Origin: Powellomyces hirtus
Lineage: Eukaryota; Chytridiomycota; Chytridiomycetes; Spizellomycetales; Powellomycetaceae
DNA: 64,000 nucleotides
Reading direction: 5' to 3'
NCBI GenBank assembly: GCA_025526995.1
Contig: JAHLKG010000007.1
Span: forward strand, 806,001-870,000
Of this stretch, positions 51,207-62,400 are shown piece after piece. Position 1 is the first letter of the stretch. Each line of letters starts with the position of its first letter. A program made the position numbers and the translations under genes. The notes under the pieces were generated by a model, which made no database searches, was not told the DNA's origin, and saw nothing but the letters and a program-made list of their open reading frames with translations.

Positions 51207-52294
51207 TCACTTCTGCTTAATCAGGTTTACCTTGGTCTTCGGACATATCATTTGCTCCCATGATATTGGTATCATGGTGAATCCGGCCATGCTCTGCGCG
51301 AAGATGACACCGAGCTCGTTGTCCGCAGTTGACAGGTAGTAACTTCGGGCATCTCCGAGGGAAACCACCTCAGCCCTAGTCTGACTGTCAAATGACTAAA
51401 CCCAAACCATTTATGGGCTAAGAACCTACCGCACTACATCTCCTGGTCTGAAACTCTTGTAGATCTGCACTTTATCTCGTTCTGTGGCTCGGACATCTTG
51501 GATTCGTATCACCCCTTGGAAGTTTTCGCGGCACGGCACAGCCCCCACAACCATTATGCTCATTGTCGCGAATTGCGGCTTCACGCGTATAATCTTCCCG
51601 GTAACAATAGACCCGACGTCTGGTATCGCGTTTGCCTCCTTCTGTCGGGTCACCGTCAACACTAGTGGCTATTGACCATCAGAACTACATTAGGTGACCC
51701 AGCACGAGGACAAGGCAGAAAGAGGAAAGGATTTACCTGGCCGTTCACTGATGGTTGCGTAACTTGCGTCCGTCCCACAACTGAGGCATATATGAAATCA
51801 TCTCTGAAGAACATCGAAAGCTTGGTGAGCCGTGTGGATGCAGCCGAGACGGTGATGCCCAATGCGACAGTTCTCCAAAGTTGACGAACTCCAACCAAGG
51901 CAATGGATGTCCACTGCAATCCCTCCTTCTCTTCCTCTGGCCTCCGGCACACAACGTTTCCCCACACTTCTTTCTGCTCGAGTTTTGCCATCAAGCGATA
52001 TCATGGACCGGTCTCGTCATTCCAATTTGTGAGTTCAGTCAGTGCTTTGCCGATCCATTCCGGCATCGCCAAAGCGCCAACAATCCATGTCCACTCCACT
52101 CCGGGCCCCAGGCGCTGGTGATGTAGCAACGCATACTAACTTTTGATATGTACCGGACGAAGCTAAAACGCGCAATGCCCGAGTCAATTGTTTGTTCGGA
52201 AAGGACAAGCAAGACGACAAAAGTGAATCTAGCACCTACCCTGGTAATCTCCTGCATTCGCCAGCCGTTGCCCTGGAGTTACTACTTGGTTCAT
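51207..52294 (-). CDS. CSL4: Exosome cap subunit CSL4 (EXOSC1)
   Basis: Five exons (52294-52240, 52162-52141, 51803-51737, 51668-51430, 51375-51207) give 183 residues. The N-terminal domain has VVTPGQRLANAGDYQ, then a 22-nt exon encoding ASSGTYQK, then DDFIYASVVG. The S1 domain follows (IPDVGSIVTGKIIRVKPQFATM), then [45 protein letters not shown], and the Cys-containing C-terminus ISWEQMICPKT. CSL4 is one of three S1/KH cap proteins on the nuclear and cytoplasmic RNA exosome. It is divergent from PHF5A over 227 bp, so two RNA-processing genes share a promoter region. Confidence 0.94.
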
Positions 52295-52521
52295 GGCGAG
52301 GGTTCTATTTTGCTCAAGACAACGATCTCCAGAAGTTGGAAGCGCAATGATTGACTTGCTTACGAAAACGCGTTGTCGCGGCAACAGTACAGAGTCACGT
52401 GGGGTGTGAACTGTCATCAATTGCCAGAAAGCCCATTTGTCAAAAGCTGCGACATTCCCATAACTTCCCATAACATCTGTAACTTCAACCGAATCTCCGC
52501 CGTCGATCGCCACATGGTGCA

Positions 52522-52974
52522 ATGGCTCGTCACCACCCAGATCTTATTTTTTGCCGGAAGCAACCTGGAATTGCGATCGGACGATTGTGCGAAAAGTGCG
52601 ATGGAAAATGCGTGATCTGCGACTCATATGTGAGACCAGCGGATTTGGTGCGAATATGTGACGAATGCAACTACGGCTCTTATCAAGGGCGATGTGTAAT
52701 CTGTGGAGGACCGGGAATATCGGACGCTTACTACTGCAAAGAATGCGTTGTGCAAGAGAAAGACGTAAGTGGAGCCTCGGACGGCGTTTGATAACTTGTG
52801 TGACTTTTACTTACTGGGCGACAGCGAGATGGGTGTCCGAAAATTGTAAATCTTGGGAGCAGTAAAACGGATCTATTTTATGAACGAAAAAAATATGGGT
52901 TCAAGCAAAGGTACGTGTTGGTGTTGAGATGTAGCTGACATTGACGACTGACTTGTTTTCACAGAACGGTGTAA
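52522..52974 (+). CDS. SF3b splicing subunit PHF5A/Rds3
   Basis: Three exons (52522-52764, 52825-52910, 52965-52974) give 112 residues. The almost invariant protein starts [22 protein letters not shown] and contains the knotted zinc-finger Cys pairs (CEKC, CVIC, CDEC, CVICGG, CKEC), ending [15 protein letters not shown]. The last coding exon contributes ten bases, completing Arg and adding Thr-Val before TAA. PHF5A is part of SF3b in U2 snRNP, forming the branch-point adenosine pocket. Length agrees with the family (about 110). Confidence 0.97.
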
Positions 52975-53230
52975 CCCAGGCCAACGGTTATACGGATGAC
53001 AGTGTAACCGATCACACTCATTGTAAAGGTCATTGTACAGTCACATACGTAGTGTGGGACGCAACCAAAATATGGAGCAGTCCACAAAGAATGCTGGGGA
53101 AAGGCATGTTGCTACACTCAATTGTAAATAATGTCAACACGGCGCAGCGATGAAGCAAGTGTATTTATTGGACTCGAAAAAATAATACAAAATACACAGG
53201 TGGTCCCTACTGTGATATATGCCCTTCCGA

Positions 53231-54284
53231 TTACTGGGTGGCAGTTCCGGTGCGGAGCGCCTCCTTCTTGGCGTCCAATCGTCCTTGACGACGAATGCGG
53301 GCCTCCTTGGCCTTGACACGGTGTGCCTGGGCCTGGTCCCTAAAGTTGATGAGAAGTAAGCAAAGAATTCTGGAACAACTACATTTGCGACATCCTAAAA
53401 CATACTCGAGCAGCTGCACACGAGCCTTCTCAGCCTTGGCTTTGTGAATGTACTCCATCAACACACGCTTGTTCTTGAACACGTTACCCTTGGCCTTCAT
53501 GTAAAGCTCGTGGTACAAGTGTCGGTCGATCTTGCCAGATTCCCGGTACTTGCGGAGTAAACCTATTCGCGAACTTATGAGCCCATTTGTATCGGATTCT
53601 CGACAAATTCCACATGCTTGTACGTACGACGAAGGACACGCATGCGACGCATCCAAAGGACGGTAGTGGGCATACGAGCCTCTGGAATAATAAAGTACGT
53701 TTAATAACACTGCTTAGATGATAAAAAGTGAGTGCCTTGTATATACGTACCAGCGGTACCCTTCCTCTTTCCGGGACCGGTGTGACGACCGAGACGCTTG
53801 GCAGCAGCCCTCTCTCGCACGCGGGAGCGGGAGTGAGCAGCAACGGGTTTTCTGATGATCAGACCATCCTTGGCCAACTTGCGGATGTTTTGGCCTATTT
53901 CGCAAAGTATTTGAATAACCAACTCTAAAGCTTCCTCTGCAGCCCCACAATCCTCAACCGCAATTTGTTGCGGATACTCACGAGAGTTGGCGTTGGAAAT
54001 CTCGTTGACTTCGTTAGGGTCGAGCCAAATCTTTCGCTGACCGCACTTCAGAACAGCGGCAGCCAGACGCTTCTGGGTTCGAAGGTTTGCCCTGCAAAGG
54101 AATAATTGCTTGGTTGGTGTCCAGCTCAAAATCAAGTGGCCTTCTACTCTATTCGTCGAAATTGTATATTGCAAATGCTGATTCCGAATCCGCCGCAATC
54201 CCACACAGTTCTGCGTTGGGATAAACATTCTGCACCAATTCCCCTGCCATGTGTTCCGTTACTCCGTCCGTCCGCGACTCACAT
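53231..54284 (-). CDS. RPL19: Cytosolic ribosomal protein eL19
   Basis: Six coding exons (54284-54283, 54091-53982, 53894-53751, 53681-53628, 53562-53406, 53339-53231) give 191 residues. The initiation codon is split: exon 1 ends in A-T before GTGAGT and exon 2 begins with G, giving [18 protein letters not shown]. The rest is textbook eL19: [103 protein letters not shown]. It forms an intersubunit bridge in the 60S subunit. The high intron density (five) for a 191-residue ribosomal protein is notable. Confidence 0.96.
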
Positions 54285-54495
54285 TTCGATGATTTTCCAC
54301 CCCAATTCAAAGTTGAGGAACGGAATGTAAAACAGCCCTCAAAGGTGTTTGCTAACGTGTTGATAACAGCCGAAAAAATGTGGTGCTTTGATGGGAGCGG
54401 GTGGCGTCGCCCTTGGGTTGGGATTTCCAAAAAGAAGGTCACTGGGCCACTCATCAACGGCACAGCCATGCAGCCCAAAAGATCCTAAATCAAGA

Positions 54496-57390
54496 ATGGC
54501 TGGCCCACCAAACCTCACTATGACGCTCAATGATCATCCTCTTCCCCGCTTCCCAAACCCCGTCGTGACAAGGAAGGCTCGGGAGCAGAGTCCCGAACTT
54601 GTTGGCGTGCCAATGGAGGCTGAAGGATTGCAAGGGAGTCCACCGCCAGCTGATCTCATAGCAAGCGAGACTCTGTCGCGTCAGAATGCCATCGTATCAG
54701 CTGCGACTCACAACAACGACCACAATGGGCAGCTTCGTCGGCTCAAGCATACGGAAGTGACTCAGACATGGGCCAAGAAAGCTTCTATAAGTCTTCACGG
54801 GTGAATAAGCCTTCGCCGTTATTTAATCCTGAGGGCGGCTGGCGCCTAACCGCGTGGCAGGCCAAGTTTCGTAGACCGCCTCCCGGACGAGCTATTGGTG
54901 CATGTATTGGCCAATTTGGATCACATGGAGCTGGTACGCATATCTCAGACGAATCCCCATGATGGAGTCTCACTTGCTCATGCGCTACATTGCAGCGGTC
55001 GGCAATGCTGGTGTGCGCTCGCTGGAATCGGGTGATATCTGATGACTCCTGTTGGCGTTATGCCTTCGAGTTGAACTTTGGGTGTTTACCTGTCAGGTAT
55101 GTGCCATGTTTGCTGGTCAAGGGTACTAGATGCTTTTGACTCAATCGTGCTTATTTCTTAGACGATTAGGGGAAAGCAGTTGGCGAAAGGAATACTTGAA
55201 GAGAGTCCAGCTTTTACAAGGATTCCGGGGCGGCAACCACATTGTCCAATTTGATCCGCGTATTGGAAACATTGATGGATTTTTTCTGAACTTCGATGAT
55301 GGTTGGATGTATTGCGGCTCGACTGACAAAGGTAGCTATGTGCGTATGGCTTGACTTCCCTTGCGCTTTTCTGAACGCTATGACTTCAGGAATGGTCGCG
55401 TTCTGCCACCCGTCAACCGGAAGGGTAGAAAAAGGATTCGTCTTCTTTAATGATGATCGAAACCCTCAGAAGGTCGCCAGTGTCTTGTTAGACAGGTAAC
55501 TGGGCTACAGTAGCAGTGTATCGCGTAGTTTGTGCTTATTCATTATCGGATAGACGTCGAATCGCAGTTGGATCTATGTCTGGCGGTCTGTCGTTGGTAA
55601 CGGACTTTAAGGACAGATCCAACTATGTTATCCAGCGGTTCACTGGGTTCCATACCGGCGGACCCCTCACGTGCTTGGCGTGGGTGCAAGGTTACCCTCA
55701 TGCCATAGTGAGCGGCGGCACAGATGGGACTGTCAAAGTCTGGGATATCAGGAATCTGTTGTGCGTTCGCACACTATCAGGTAACCTATGTTGCAACCTC
55801 GTTGTGCGCAACATACGATACTTATATCCCGGATTAGGTCCTAGCAATGCTGCAATCACAACTTTGACTTGTGGTCGGAAGCAGGCAATCCTGGCAGGCA
55901 ACGAACGCGGCGATGTACTCGTCTGGGAAGTTGATGTCTCCGAAATCTTGGAAGAATCCGTCTCTCTGCCAAGTCTGAACGGAACGAGCATTGCCGCCAC
56001 GCGGGTGCTATACTTTCCAGATCGCGCAAATGTGGGCAATGTTACCTCAATCTTCTTTGACTCCGCCAGCTTTTCTGCTGTTGTAGTTGTCCACTCGGCT
56101 AGTCGGACAAGCACACATCAATGGGATGTCCGCAGAGGTTGCATTACGACAATTTTTTCCGGAGGACACTCGGCAACCGTGTCTGCGGCATCGCTGGATC
56201 AGCCGACAGCAAAGTCATTGGCATCGGGAAACGATCGTCTATTGTTGGCGACCGGCGACGAGGAAGGGGTAGTATGCGTTTGGGATGTGCCGAGACCTAC
56301 TCAACAGTCCGACGCAAATGCCGACGTTAAGCCGACGTCTGTACGACCTGTTCGGGTTGTACACGCACACCGATCCGCAATCACACAGTTGCAGATAGAC
56401 CCCTTCAAAGTAGTGTCAGGTGCAATGGACGGCAGCGTCAAAGTGATAGACATTCTTACAAGTCGATGCATTCGGACACTGATTGTCAGACGGACACGCG
56501 GCGGCAACGATGGCCTTCTGACTCTTGGTGGAGGCGGTGTTGCCGAGAAACGGAAGGTCCGATGTATTTGGGCGGGGCATCACCAGGTTGTGGTGGCCAC
56601 GGGAGATCACGTCAAATCTTGGGATTTCGGGTCGTACAGCGGGGCTGCGACGTCCGGCAAGGGCAAGAAGAAGGGCGCTGGTCAATGGGCCAACGGTGTC
56701 CATCGGCCATTCAATCCCAAGACTCAACGACAAATTTTGCACAACCAGCAACGAATGCAAATTCGGGATGATGTGCGAGAAGATCGTTGGGAGCGTGATC
56801 ATGACCGGGAGATTGCGGAGCAGAGGACTCGGCGAGCTGTTAAACTGAACGGTCCCGGGCTTCTAAACAGTCACGGCCACAAATTGTCGGAGGACGAACT
56901 GGTGGATTACGCGATTATGATGAGTATGGAACAACTTACCGCGAATGAGCCGATGGACAAGGACCTTCTGGAGGCTTTGGAAAAGAGTCTACTTGACGAA
57001 CAACCCCGAACGTCAGCGGATACTCCTTTCGGCAGTGGCACAGATGCAGGATCCTCTTCAACGCCCTATCCGCCTCGCGTCCAAGTTATCGATGCGAACG
57101 ACGATCAGGATGAGTTAGCCAAGCATCAGAGTGATCGGATCCTCGTGTATGGAAGTAGTGCCGGGTCCAGTTCCTCGTCTTTGACTGATTCGCGTTTGGC
57201 TCAATGGGAGACTGTGAGAGACCAGTATGCAGTGCGGTCCGGGCGGAATAGCCGATCATCGCAGGGTAACGTAACAGTCCTACCGCGGTTGAGCCAAGCC
57301 AGTATATACTCCGCCGCTGCTGGCAGGGCAGGGGCCGCAGAGGACGAAGAGCTTCAATATGTTCTGGAACTGAGTAGAGTTGAAAAGTAG
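54496..57390 (+). CDS. F-box, WD40 and UIM protein (UFO1-like)
   Basis: Seven exons (54496-54800, 54861-54933, 54996-55096, 55162-55331, 55390-55495, 55554-55780, 55838-57390) give 844 residues. A disordered N-terminus is followed by an F-box at about residues 104-150 (DRLPDELLVHVLANLDHMEL...CARWNRVISDDSCWRYAF). WD40 repeats fill about 200-560, for example VSGGTDGTVKVWDIR, VVSGAMDGSVKVIDI. Near the C-terminus are three ubiquitin-interacting-like helices (DELVDYAIMMSM, DLLEALEKSLLD, EELQYVLELSRVE). F-box plus WD40 plus UIMs is the architecture of yeast Ufo1, an SCF substrate receptor that targets Ho and Rad30-type substrates. Substrates here are unknown. The ORF reads through the last 57-nt intron, so its splicing is inferred. 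Confidence 0.85.
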
Positions 57391-58181
57391 AGCCTTCTGA
57401 AGCATTTTGATATATGTATTTTTTGGATAGTACTTCTGCTTCGCGTCCTTATTCGAGCCGCGAGGCACCACTCGTCACGGAACTTTGTCAACGTGTTTTG
57501 TACGCAGGATTTTGGACATAGAAAGTCCCACACCACTGTCGAGGAAGCCTCTGCAGCCCGTTTATTTCGAAAAGCATGCAACTATTGGGTTGCGGCGCAG
57601 CAGCCACGCGGTGGTCCATGTGTTTCCAATCAAGCCAGTTGTAGCCAGTAATAAGAAGCGATCCAGCCACTCACGCCTGCACTGCCTTGGCTTGGCCCTT
57701 TTCCCGATTTGCCATTTGCGTGTCGGCTGGGACAGAGACAATCACAATCGAAGAGACAGACAAACCGAACGTCGCCGCCGCCGCTTTTGCTTACTTGGCT
57801 GCTGTTGCGAATACAGGTCCCCCCCCCCCCACTGCATTGCAATTTCCGTTGTTCCCACGCTGCAAATCTCTCTCAAGAGGTGAGCCCCAGTCCCTAGCGA
57901 CATACCTTGGATTAGTGTGCGCGCACCAAGTCCGTCTTGCGATTTTGTGCAGCACGTTGTTTCGCGCACAACATCGTTAGCACGACACTCACAGTACGTT
58001 ACAAAACTAGACGTTGACTGGAATCTTCTGTCAGCTCGACGAGGCCTGCTCGCTCTACAAACGGGATTGCTCTAGAATCGTCGTGTGGCCATCTTCGCGC
58101 GCTTACATTCTGAGCATCACTCCCCTCTTGCCGGCACGACATCTAACGGCCAAAAAAGACCCATACTTTGAAGTCAGCATC
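57391..58181. other. Intergenic with 5' leader of casein kinase gene; 12-C homopolymer
   Basis: This 791-bp stretch has no supported coding frame. It holds a run of 12 C at 57819-57830 and probably the promoter and a long 5' leader of the casein kinase gene. Short frames on both strands are random in composition. Confidence 0.5.
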
Positions 58182-60332
58182 ATGCAATCACAAAGCAACT
58201 CAAACGCTGCGCCGCCCCATGCTCTTATGGATTTGAGGGTCGGAAACAAATTTAGGATCGGGAGGAAAATCGGCAGTGGAAGTTTCGGTGACATTTACTT
58301 AGGTAACTATCACTATCTGGACTGCTAGTGGCGATTTTTCAGGTTTCCCTGCTAGTTTTGGTTGGAGATACGCTTGGTATACGGAAGACTAGGTCGTATG
58401 CAGTGGGCAGAGCGGTGGACCTGGCACCGTACGTGCAACTATCGCCTGTTCTGGGCGTTAGCAAACACAAAGCAAGGAGCACATTGATGACGAAATCGAT
58501 GCAGCTTAGTTACCGCAGAATGTGCTTTTATACGTGCTGTGATACCATAACGACAGCGAAAGAGGTGGTTGGAAGCAGACCGCGCAAACACGACACCTCT
58601 TCATTAGAGCACACATAGAAGAAGGGGATCTGATAAGACACCGTTGTCGACCCAAAAATTAACAAACGCTTCCCACGTCCAGGAACAAACATCATCAACG
58701 GAGAAGAAGTCGCCATCAAACTGGAAGCCGTGAAAGCCAAACACCCTCAATTAGAATATGAGGCGAAGGTGTACAAAAGTTTGGCAGGTGGTGGTATGTA
58801 TGACTGCGGATTTAGATGCAAAGAAAGACGAAGCACATATTGACTGTCGACAACTTGCTAGTCGGAATCCCCTTTGTTCGTTGGTTTGGTATTGAGTGCG
58901 ATTACAACTGCATGGTGATCGATCTGCTGGGTCCCAGTTTGGAAGATCTCTTTAACTTTGTCGGACGAAAGTTTACTTTGAAGACAGTCCTCCTTCTTGC
59001 GGATCAGCTGGTGGGTATTCTGACAGCTCAGTTTGGCCATGAACCCAACAAATTGATTCTCACGTCATATGCAGATCTCCCGAATTGAATATTTCCACTC
59101 GAAGAACTTCATTCATCGGGATATCAAACCTGACAACTTCCTGATGGGATTGGGCAAACGAGGGAATCAAGTCAACGTCATCGACTTCGGTCTTGCAAAG
59201 AAATATCGCGATCCGAAAACACATTTACATATTCCGTACAAGGAAAACAAGAATCTTACTGGGACTGCGCGTTATGCCAGTATCAACACGCACTTGGGAG
59301 TTGGTATGTCAGACAACGGCTTCCCGCACCGCTTAGCGTCTACTAATTTGCTACGCAGAGCAATCAAGGCGTGATGACCTTGAGTCTCTTGGTTACGTTC
59401 TCATGTATTTCTGCCGTGGAGCTCTTCCGTGGCAGGGACTGAAGGCCGCCACCAAGAAGCAAAAATACGACCGGATCATGGAGAAGAAGATGACAACGCC
59501 GACAGAAGTGTTGTGCAGGTACGTTCTTGTATCTTGCATTGCGCAAATGGACCTCTGTCTGATTGTCGTTCGCTGTTTGGCAACAGGGGGTTCCCGAATG
59601 AGTTTTCCGTATACCTCAACTACACCCGATCGTTGCGTTTCGATGACAAGCCAGATTACAGTTACTTGCGGAAGCTGTTTCGGGATCTTTTTATCCGTGA
59701 AGGCTACCATTATGACTATGTGTTTGATTGGACTGTTGTCAAATATCAGGTAAATGCGGTGCGAAATGCGAAACCATCAAGGTTCGGAATATTAACAGAA
59801 GCTATCATTCACAGCAAGAAGGACGGGAAGCTCCTGGATCTGGAAGACCCGCCGAGGACGCCGCTGAAGGTGACAGGTTCGTATTCATGAGGACTTCCCA
59901 AATTAATCAATCAATCGGGGGAATCAGGAACTGACGTCCACCCCTTCTTCTTTGATTAGAGCTGCAACAGGTCCACGTGCTGCCGGAGCTGTCGCTAACG
60001 CTGCACCTCGCCGACCAGTAGCCGCCACTGCAAATGCGCAACGGCCCACCACTACAACTGCCTCCAACTACCCGTCCAATCAGCAGTTCAACACGCAGCA
60101 GTCTCAGCAACAACAGCAATACGGGTACGGCGGCAACTACTACGCAGGGGGCAGTCCAGCGCAGGGTGGCGGCAACGGTGCTCAACAGTTTGCGGGATAC
60201 TCGACGGCGGATCCCAACATGACGCGAAACAGCTCCCGAGTTGCCACACCTGGCATGAGCATGCAAGGCGGAAGCACAGGAGCCCAGCAGCCACGAAAGT
60301 CAAGTGGCGGCGCTCCCCGGGGAAATTATTAA
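58182..60332 (+). CDS. Casein kinase 1 delta/epsilon type (Hrr25-like)
   Basis: Eight exons (58182-58302, 58683-58793, 58862-59010, 59075-59303, 59359-59518, 59587-59749, 59815-59876, 59960-60332) give 455 residues. The kinase domain (residues about 24-310) has [57 protein letters not shown], the CK1 mark [13 protein letters not shown] and [17 protein letters not shown]. The C-terminal 150 residues are rich in Gln, Gly, Asn and Ser and probably disordered, like Hrr25's P/Q-rich tail. Such kinases act in ribosome maturation, vesicle traffic and endocytosis. Intron 1 is 380 nt, the longest found here. The donor of the last intron was placed to keep the Ala/Arg-rich tail in frame. Confidence 0.94.
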
Positions 60333-60935
60333 AAGCAGTCGAAAGTAAGATGGTGATCAACTATACTGATAGGCAGGCCATTTTACCGCCGACAAATGAA
60401 GGCATTCCCAACTACCGCGGCCAATCTCCACTTGCACGTACGCACGGCACCTCCACCTTTCTTTCCCACCTCTTCCTGCGCACCCTCTTGCCACTACTAT
60501 GCGAGCGGGTTTCTAGTTTTTGCAGAAAAACTCTGTTCATATTGCAAATCCGGGCCGCAGAACTGTGCTTCCTTCTTTGTCTAAGTAGTTTTTCCTTTAT
60601 TTGTCCCCTGTCTTTTGCCCCGAAGTTTACCACTCCCGCACCAGGCCTGCAACGGAGTGGTAGTAGTCGGGACTCTGGTGTATGTGCGTACGCGGCTGTG
60701 TACCGAGGGTCGTGTTCTTTGTTTTCTCCTCATCTTATTTGATTGGCAAATCTGTGTATGACGCAGTCATCGAATTCTTTGCTTGTTTTTGTTGAACGGG
60801 ACTATCTCAACCGTTACTCTTATTTGTATTGGCTGGCCACAAGGAACTCTGATTTAAGCCTGGCGGGGTTCTTTCCAATCATGATTTCTATGCAATTCGC
60901 ACAAACGGGTATTTACAAGTGGATTAGACCATCAA
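60333..60935. other. 3' flanks of two convergent genes, no gene seen
   Basis: These 603 bp follow the casein kinase gene and precede the 3' end of a minus-strand gene. A plus-strand frame at 60350-60742 is Cys/Phe/Leu-rich with no ATG-initiated protein-like sequence and is not called. Confidence 0.5.
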
Positions 60936-61589
60936 TCAAGTAGGTGCGTGGACCTGCTGCCGTTCTTCTAGCGCGGCGCCCCTCGAACGCAAGCGCCGCG
61001 CGGGAGGCGCTGGCACTGTATGAGGCGGCTTACTGTCGTCCACGGATGTTTCAGGAGTCGATACGACCGGTTCTATAGTACCATCTGGCCTACTACCACC
61101 AATCTCAGCCAAGGGCCGCGCAACATCCCTATCCCACCGCTGCAACAGGGCGTCCACTCGTTCAGCGAGCGTGTTTAGATCCGCCACCAGCGGACCAGCG
61201 GTCGGTGGAACGACGTGGTTCTGAGCGTGTGCTGCCCAGTCCCGGTACATGTGCAGTGTTCGCAACATTTGCGCGTGCGTCTTCGCACCGGCTTGTGCTT
61301 TGCGTTTCGTGTGCGTAGTTTTTGTTGCTGCGGTGGTGCGTTTTGCGGCTCTGGATGATATGGAGTGTGGGTGAGAGGTGGACACTGTTGGGGGCGCTTT
61401 TCGTGAGCGTTTCCTTGGTCGTGACTGCGCGTTTGGCCAGGAATGCTGGTTAGAATTAGTCACGCAGGAGAGGAAAAGAAAATGCGTCACAGAACATACC
61501 TGTGTCTTTGACGGCGGGGGCAAGCTGCCTTCCTCTGCTATGGTAAACAGGGGGTGTGCAGATGACGACGTTGCTGCCGGCTTTTTCAT
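60936..61589 (-). CDS. Unrecognised basic protein
   Basis: Two exons (61589-61500, 61445-60936) give 199 residues; the 54-nt intron (CAG|GTATGT...AACCAG) is in frame and stop-free, so the unspliced form would have 217. I do not recognise the family. The N-terminal 110 residues are rich in Ser, Thr, Lys, Arg and Pro. Next comes a helical segment with regular spacing of hydrophobics (HAQMLRTLHMYRDWAAHAQNHV; LVADLNTLAERVDALLQRWDRDV), then a Pro-rich tail ending in Arg clusters. The helices could form a coiled coil or a small bundle. The basic parts would suit a nuclear or chromatin role, but nothing proves this. The start at 61589 is the first ATG; upstream codons in frame are not ATG. Confidence 0.6.
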   Translation of the reverse strand: MKKPAATSSSAHPLFTIAEEGSLPPPSKTQVCSVTHFLFLSCVTNSNQHSWPNAQSRPRKRSRKAPPTVSTSHPHSISSRAAKRTTAATKTTHTKRKAQAGAKTHAQMLRTLHMYRDWAAHAQNHVVPPTAGPLVADLNTLAERVDALLQRWDRDVARPLAEIGGSRPDGTIEPVVSTPETSVDDSKPPHTVPAPPARRLRSRGAALEERQQVHAPT

Positions 61590-62400
61590 TTTGGCGAGTG
61601 GTAGGAGGAGCGTGGGAGGAGAAGACGCTGGCAAAGATGTTTCCCGCTGTGGTATGGTAGGGTGTCACGCTTGCGGCTGAGGTTCTGGGCCCAAGCTCCG
61701 ATTCGAACAGATGAAAAACAGAAACTTCGCACAATCTTCCTCAAGGCAACGAGCTTTGATGTCTATCACGCTGCAGAAGCTATCTATATGAGAGAGAAAG
61801 ATGTATATCACACAGCGATGGTCTTTCAGCGTAGAGAAGATATGTTGCAACCAGAAGCAAGGTTGAGCTACTGCCTGTCTGACGAACCCGCCGATCGTGT
61901 CGCCGTCTCTCATCACGTAATCGTTCGCGCAAGAGCATCACGTGGAGAGATGCTTGCTAAGCAACAACTGGATTAGCTAACACACACGTGTGTCTCGTCA
62001 CCCGCACGTGGGCTTAGCCATAGCACAACGCGTGTTTTCCATCGCGCCCTCCCCGCAGGCTCAACGCCGAACGACGAACCGAGCGAAAACTCACAAGAGA
62101 AAGGCTCCATTTGTTTGCGGCTCGTGGATTTCTTCGCAGTACAATTCTACGGGGCGAGAATACAAAAATATCAGGCCTTTTGCAGAGTGGATAGACGGAG
62201 GAACCAGTCTGAAGGATTTTATAACTTGGAACTACTGCTGTTACGAACGGGACAACACCGGCTTCCTTGCGATTTTTGGGTCTTGTTCTCTGGCAACAAC
62301 AGCTTGGTCTCCTCTGTACCTTTCTGTTGCAAACCGCCGGAAACCCTATTTTCCATCACTTTGGGAACATTGTTCGCGGGCAGCAGCTTGAAGTCACGAC
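61590..62400. other. Divergent intergenic region, no gene seen
   Basis: About 811 bp lie between two divergent unrecognised genes. Open plus-strand frames at 61662-61976 and 61990-62391 do not start with ATG in a protein-like sequence. The region presumably contains both promoters and 5' leaders. Confidence 0.45.

Noticed and set aside
61662..62391. Two consecutive open frames on the plus strand in the 61.6-62.4 kb gap.
   Set aside because: Neither has an ATG in a good position, splice partners or protein-like conservation; they lie in a divergent promoter region.
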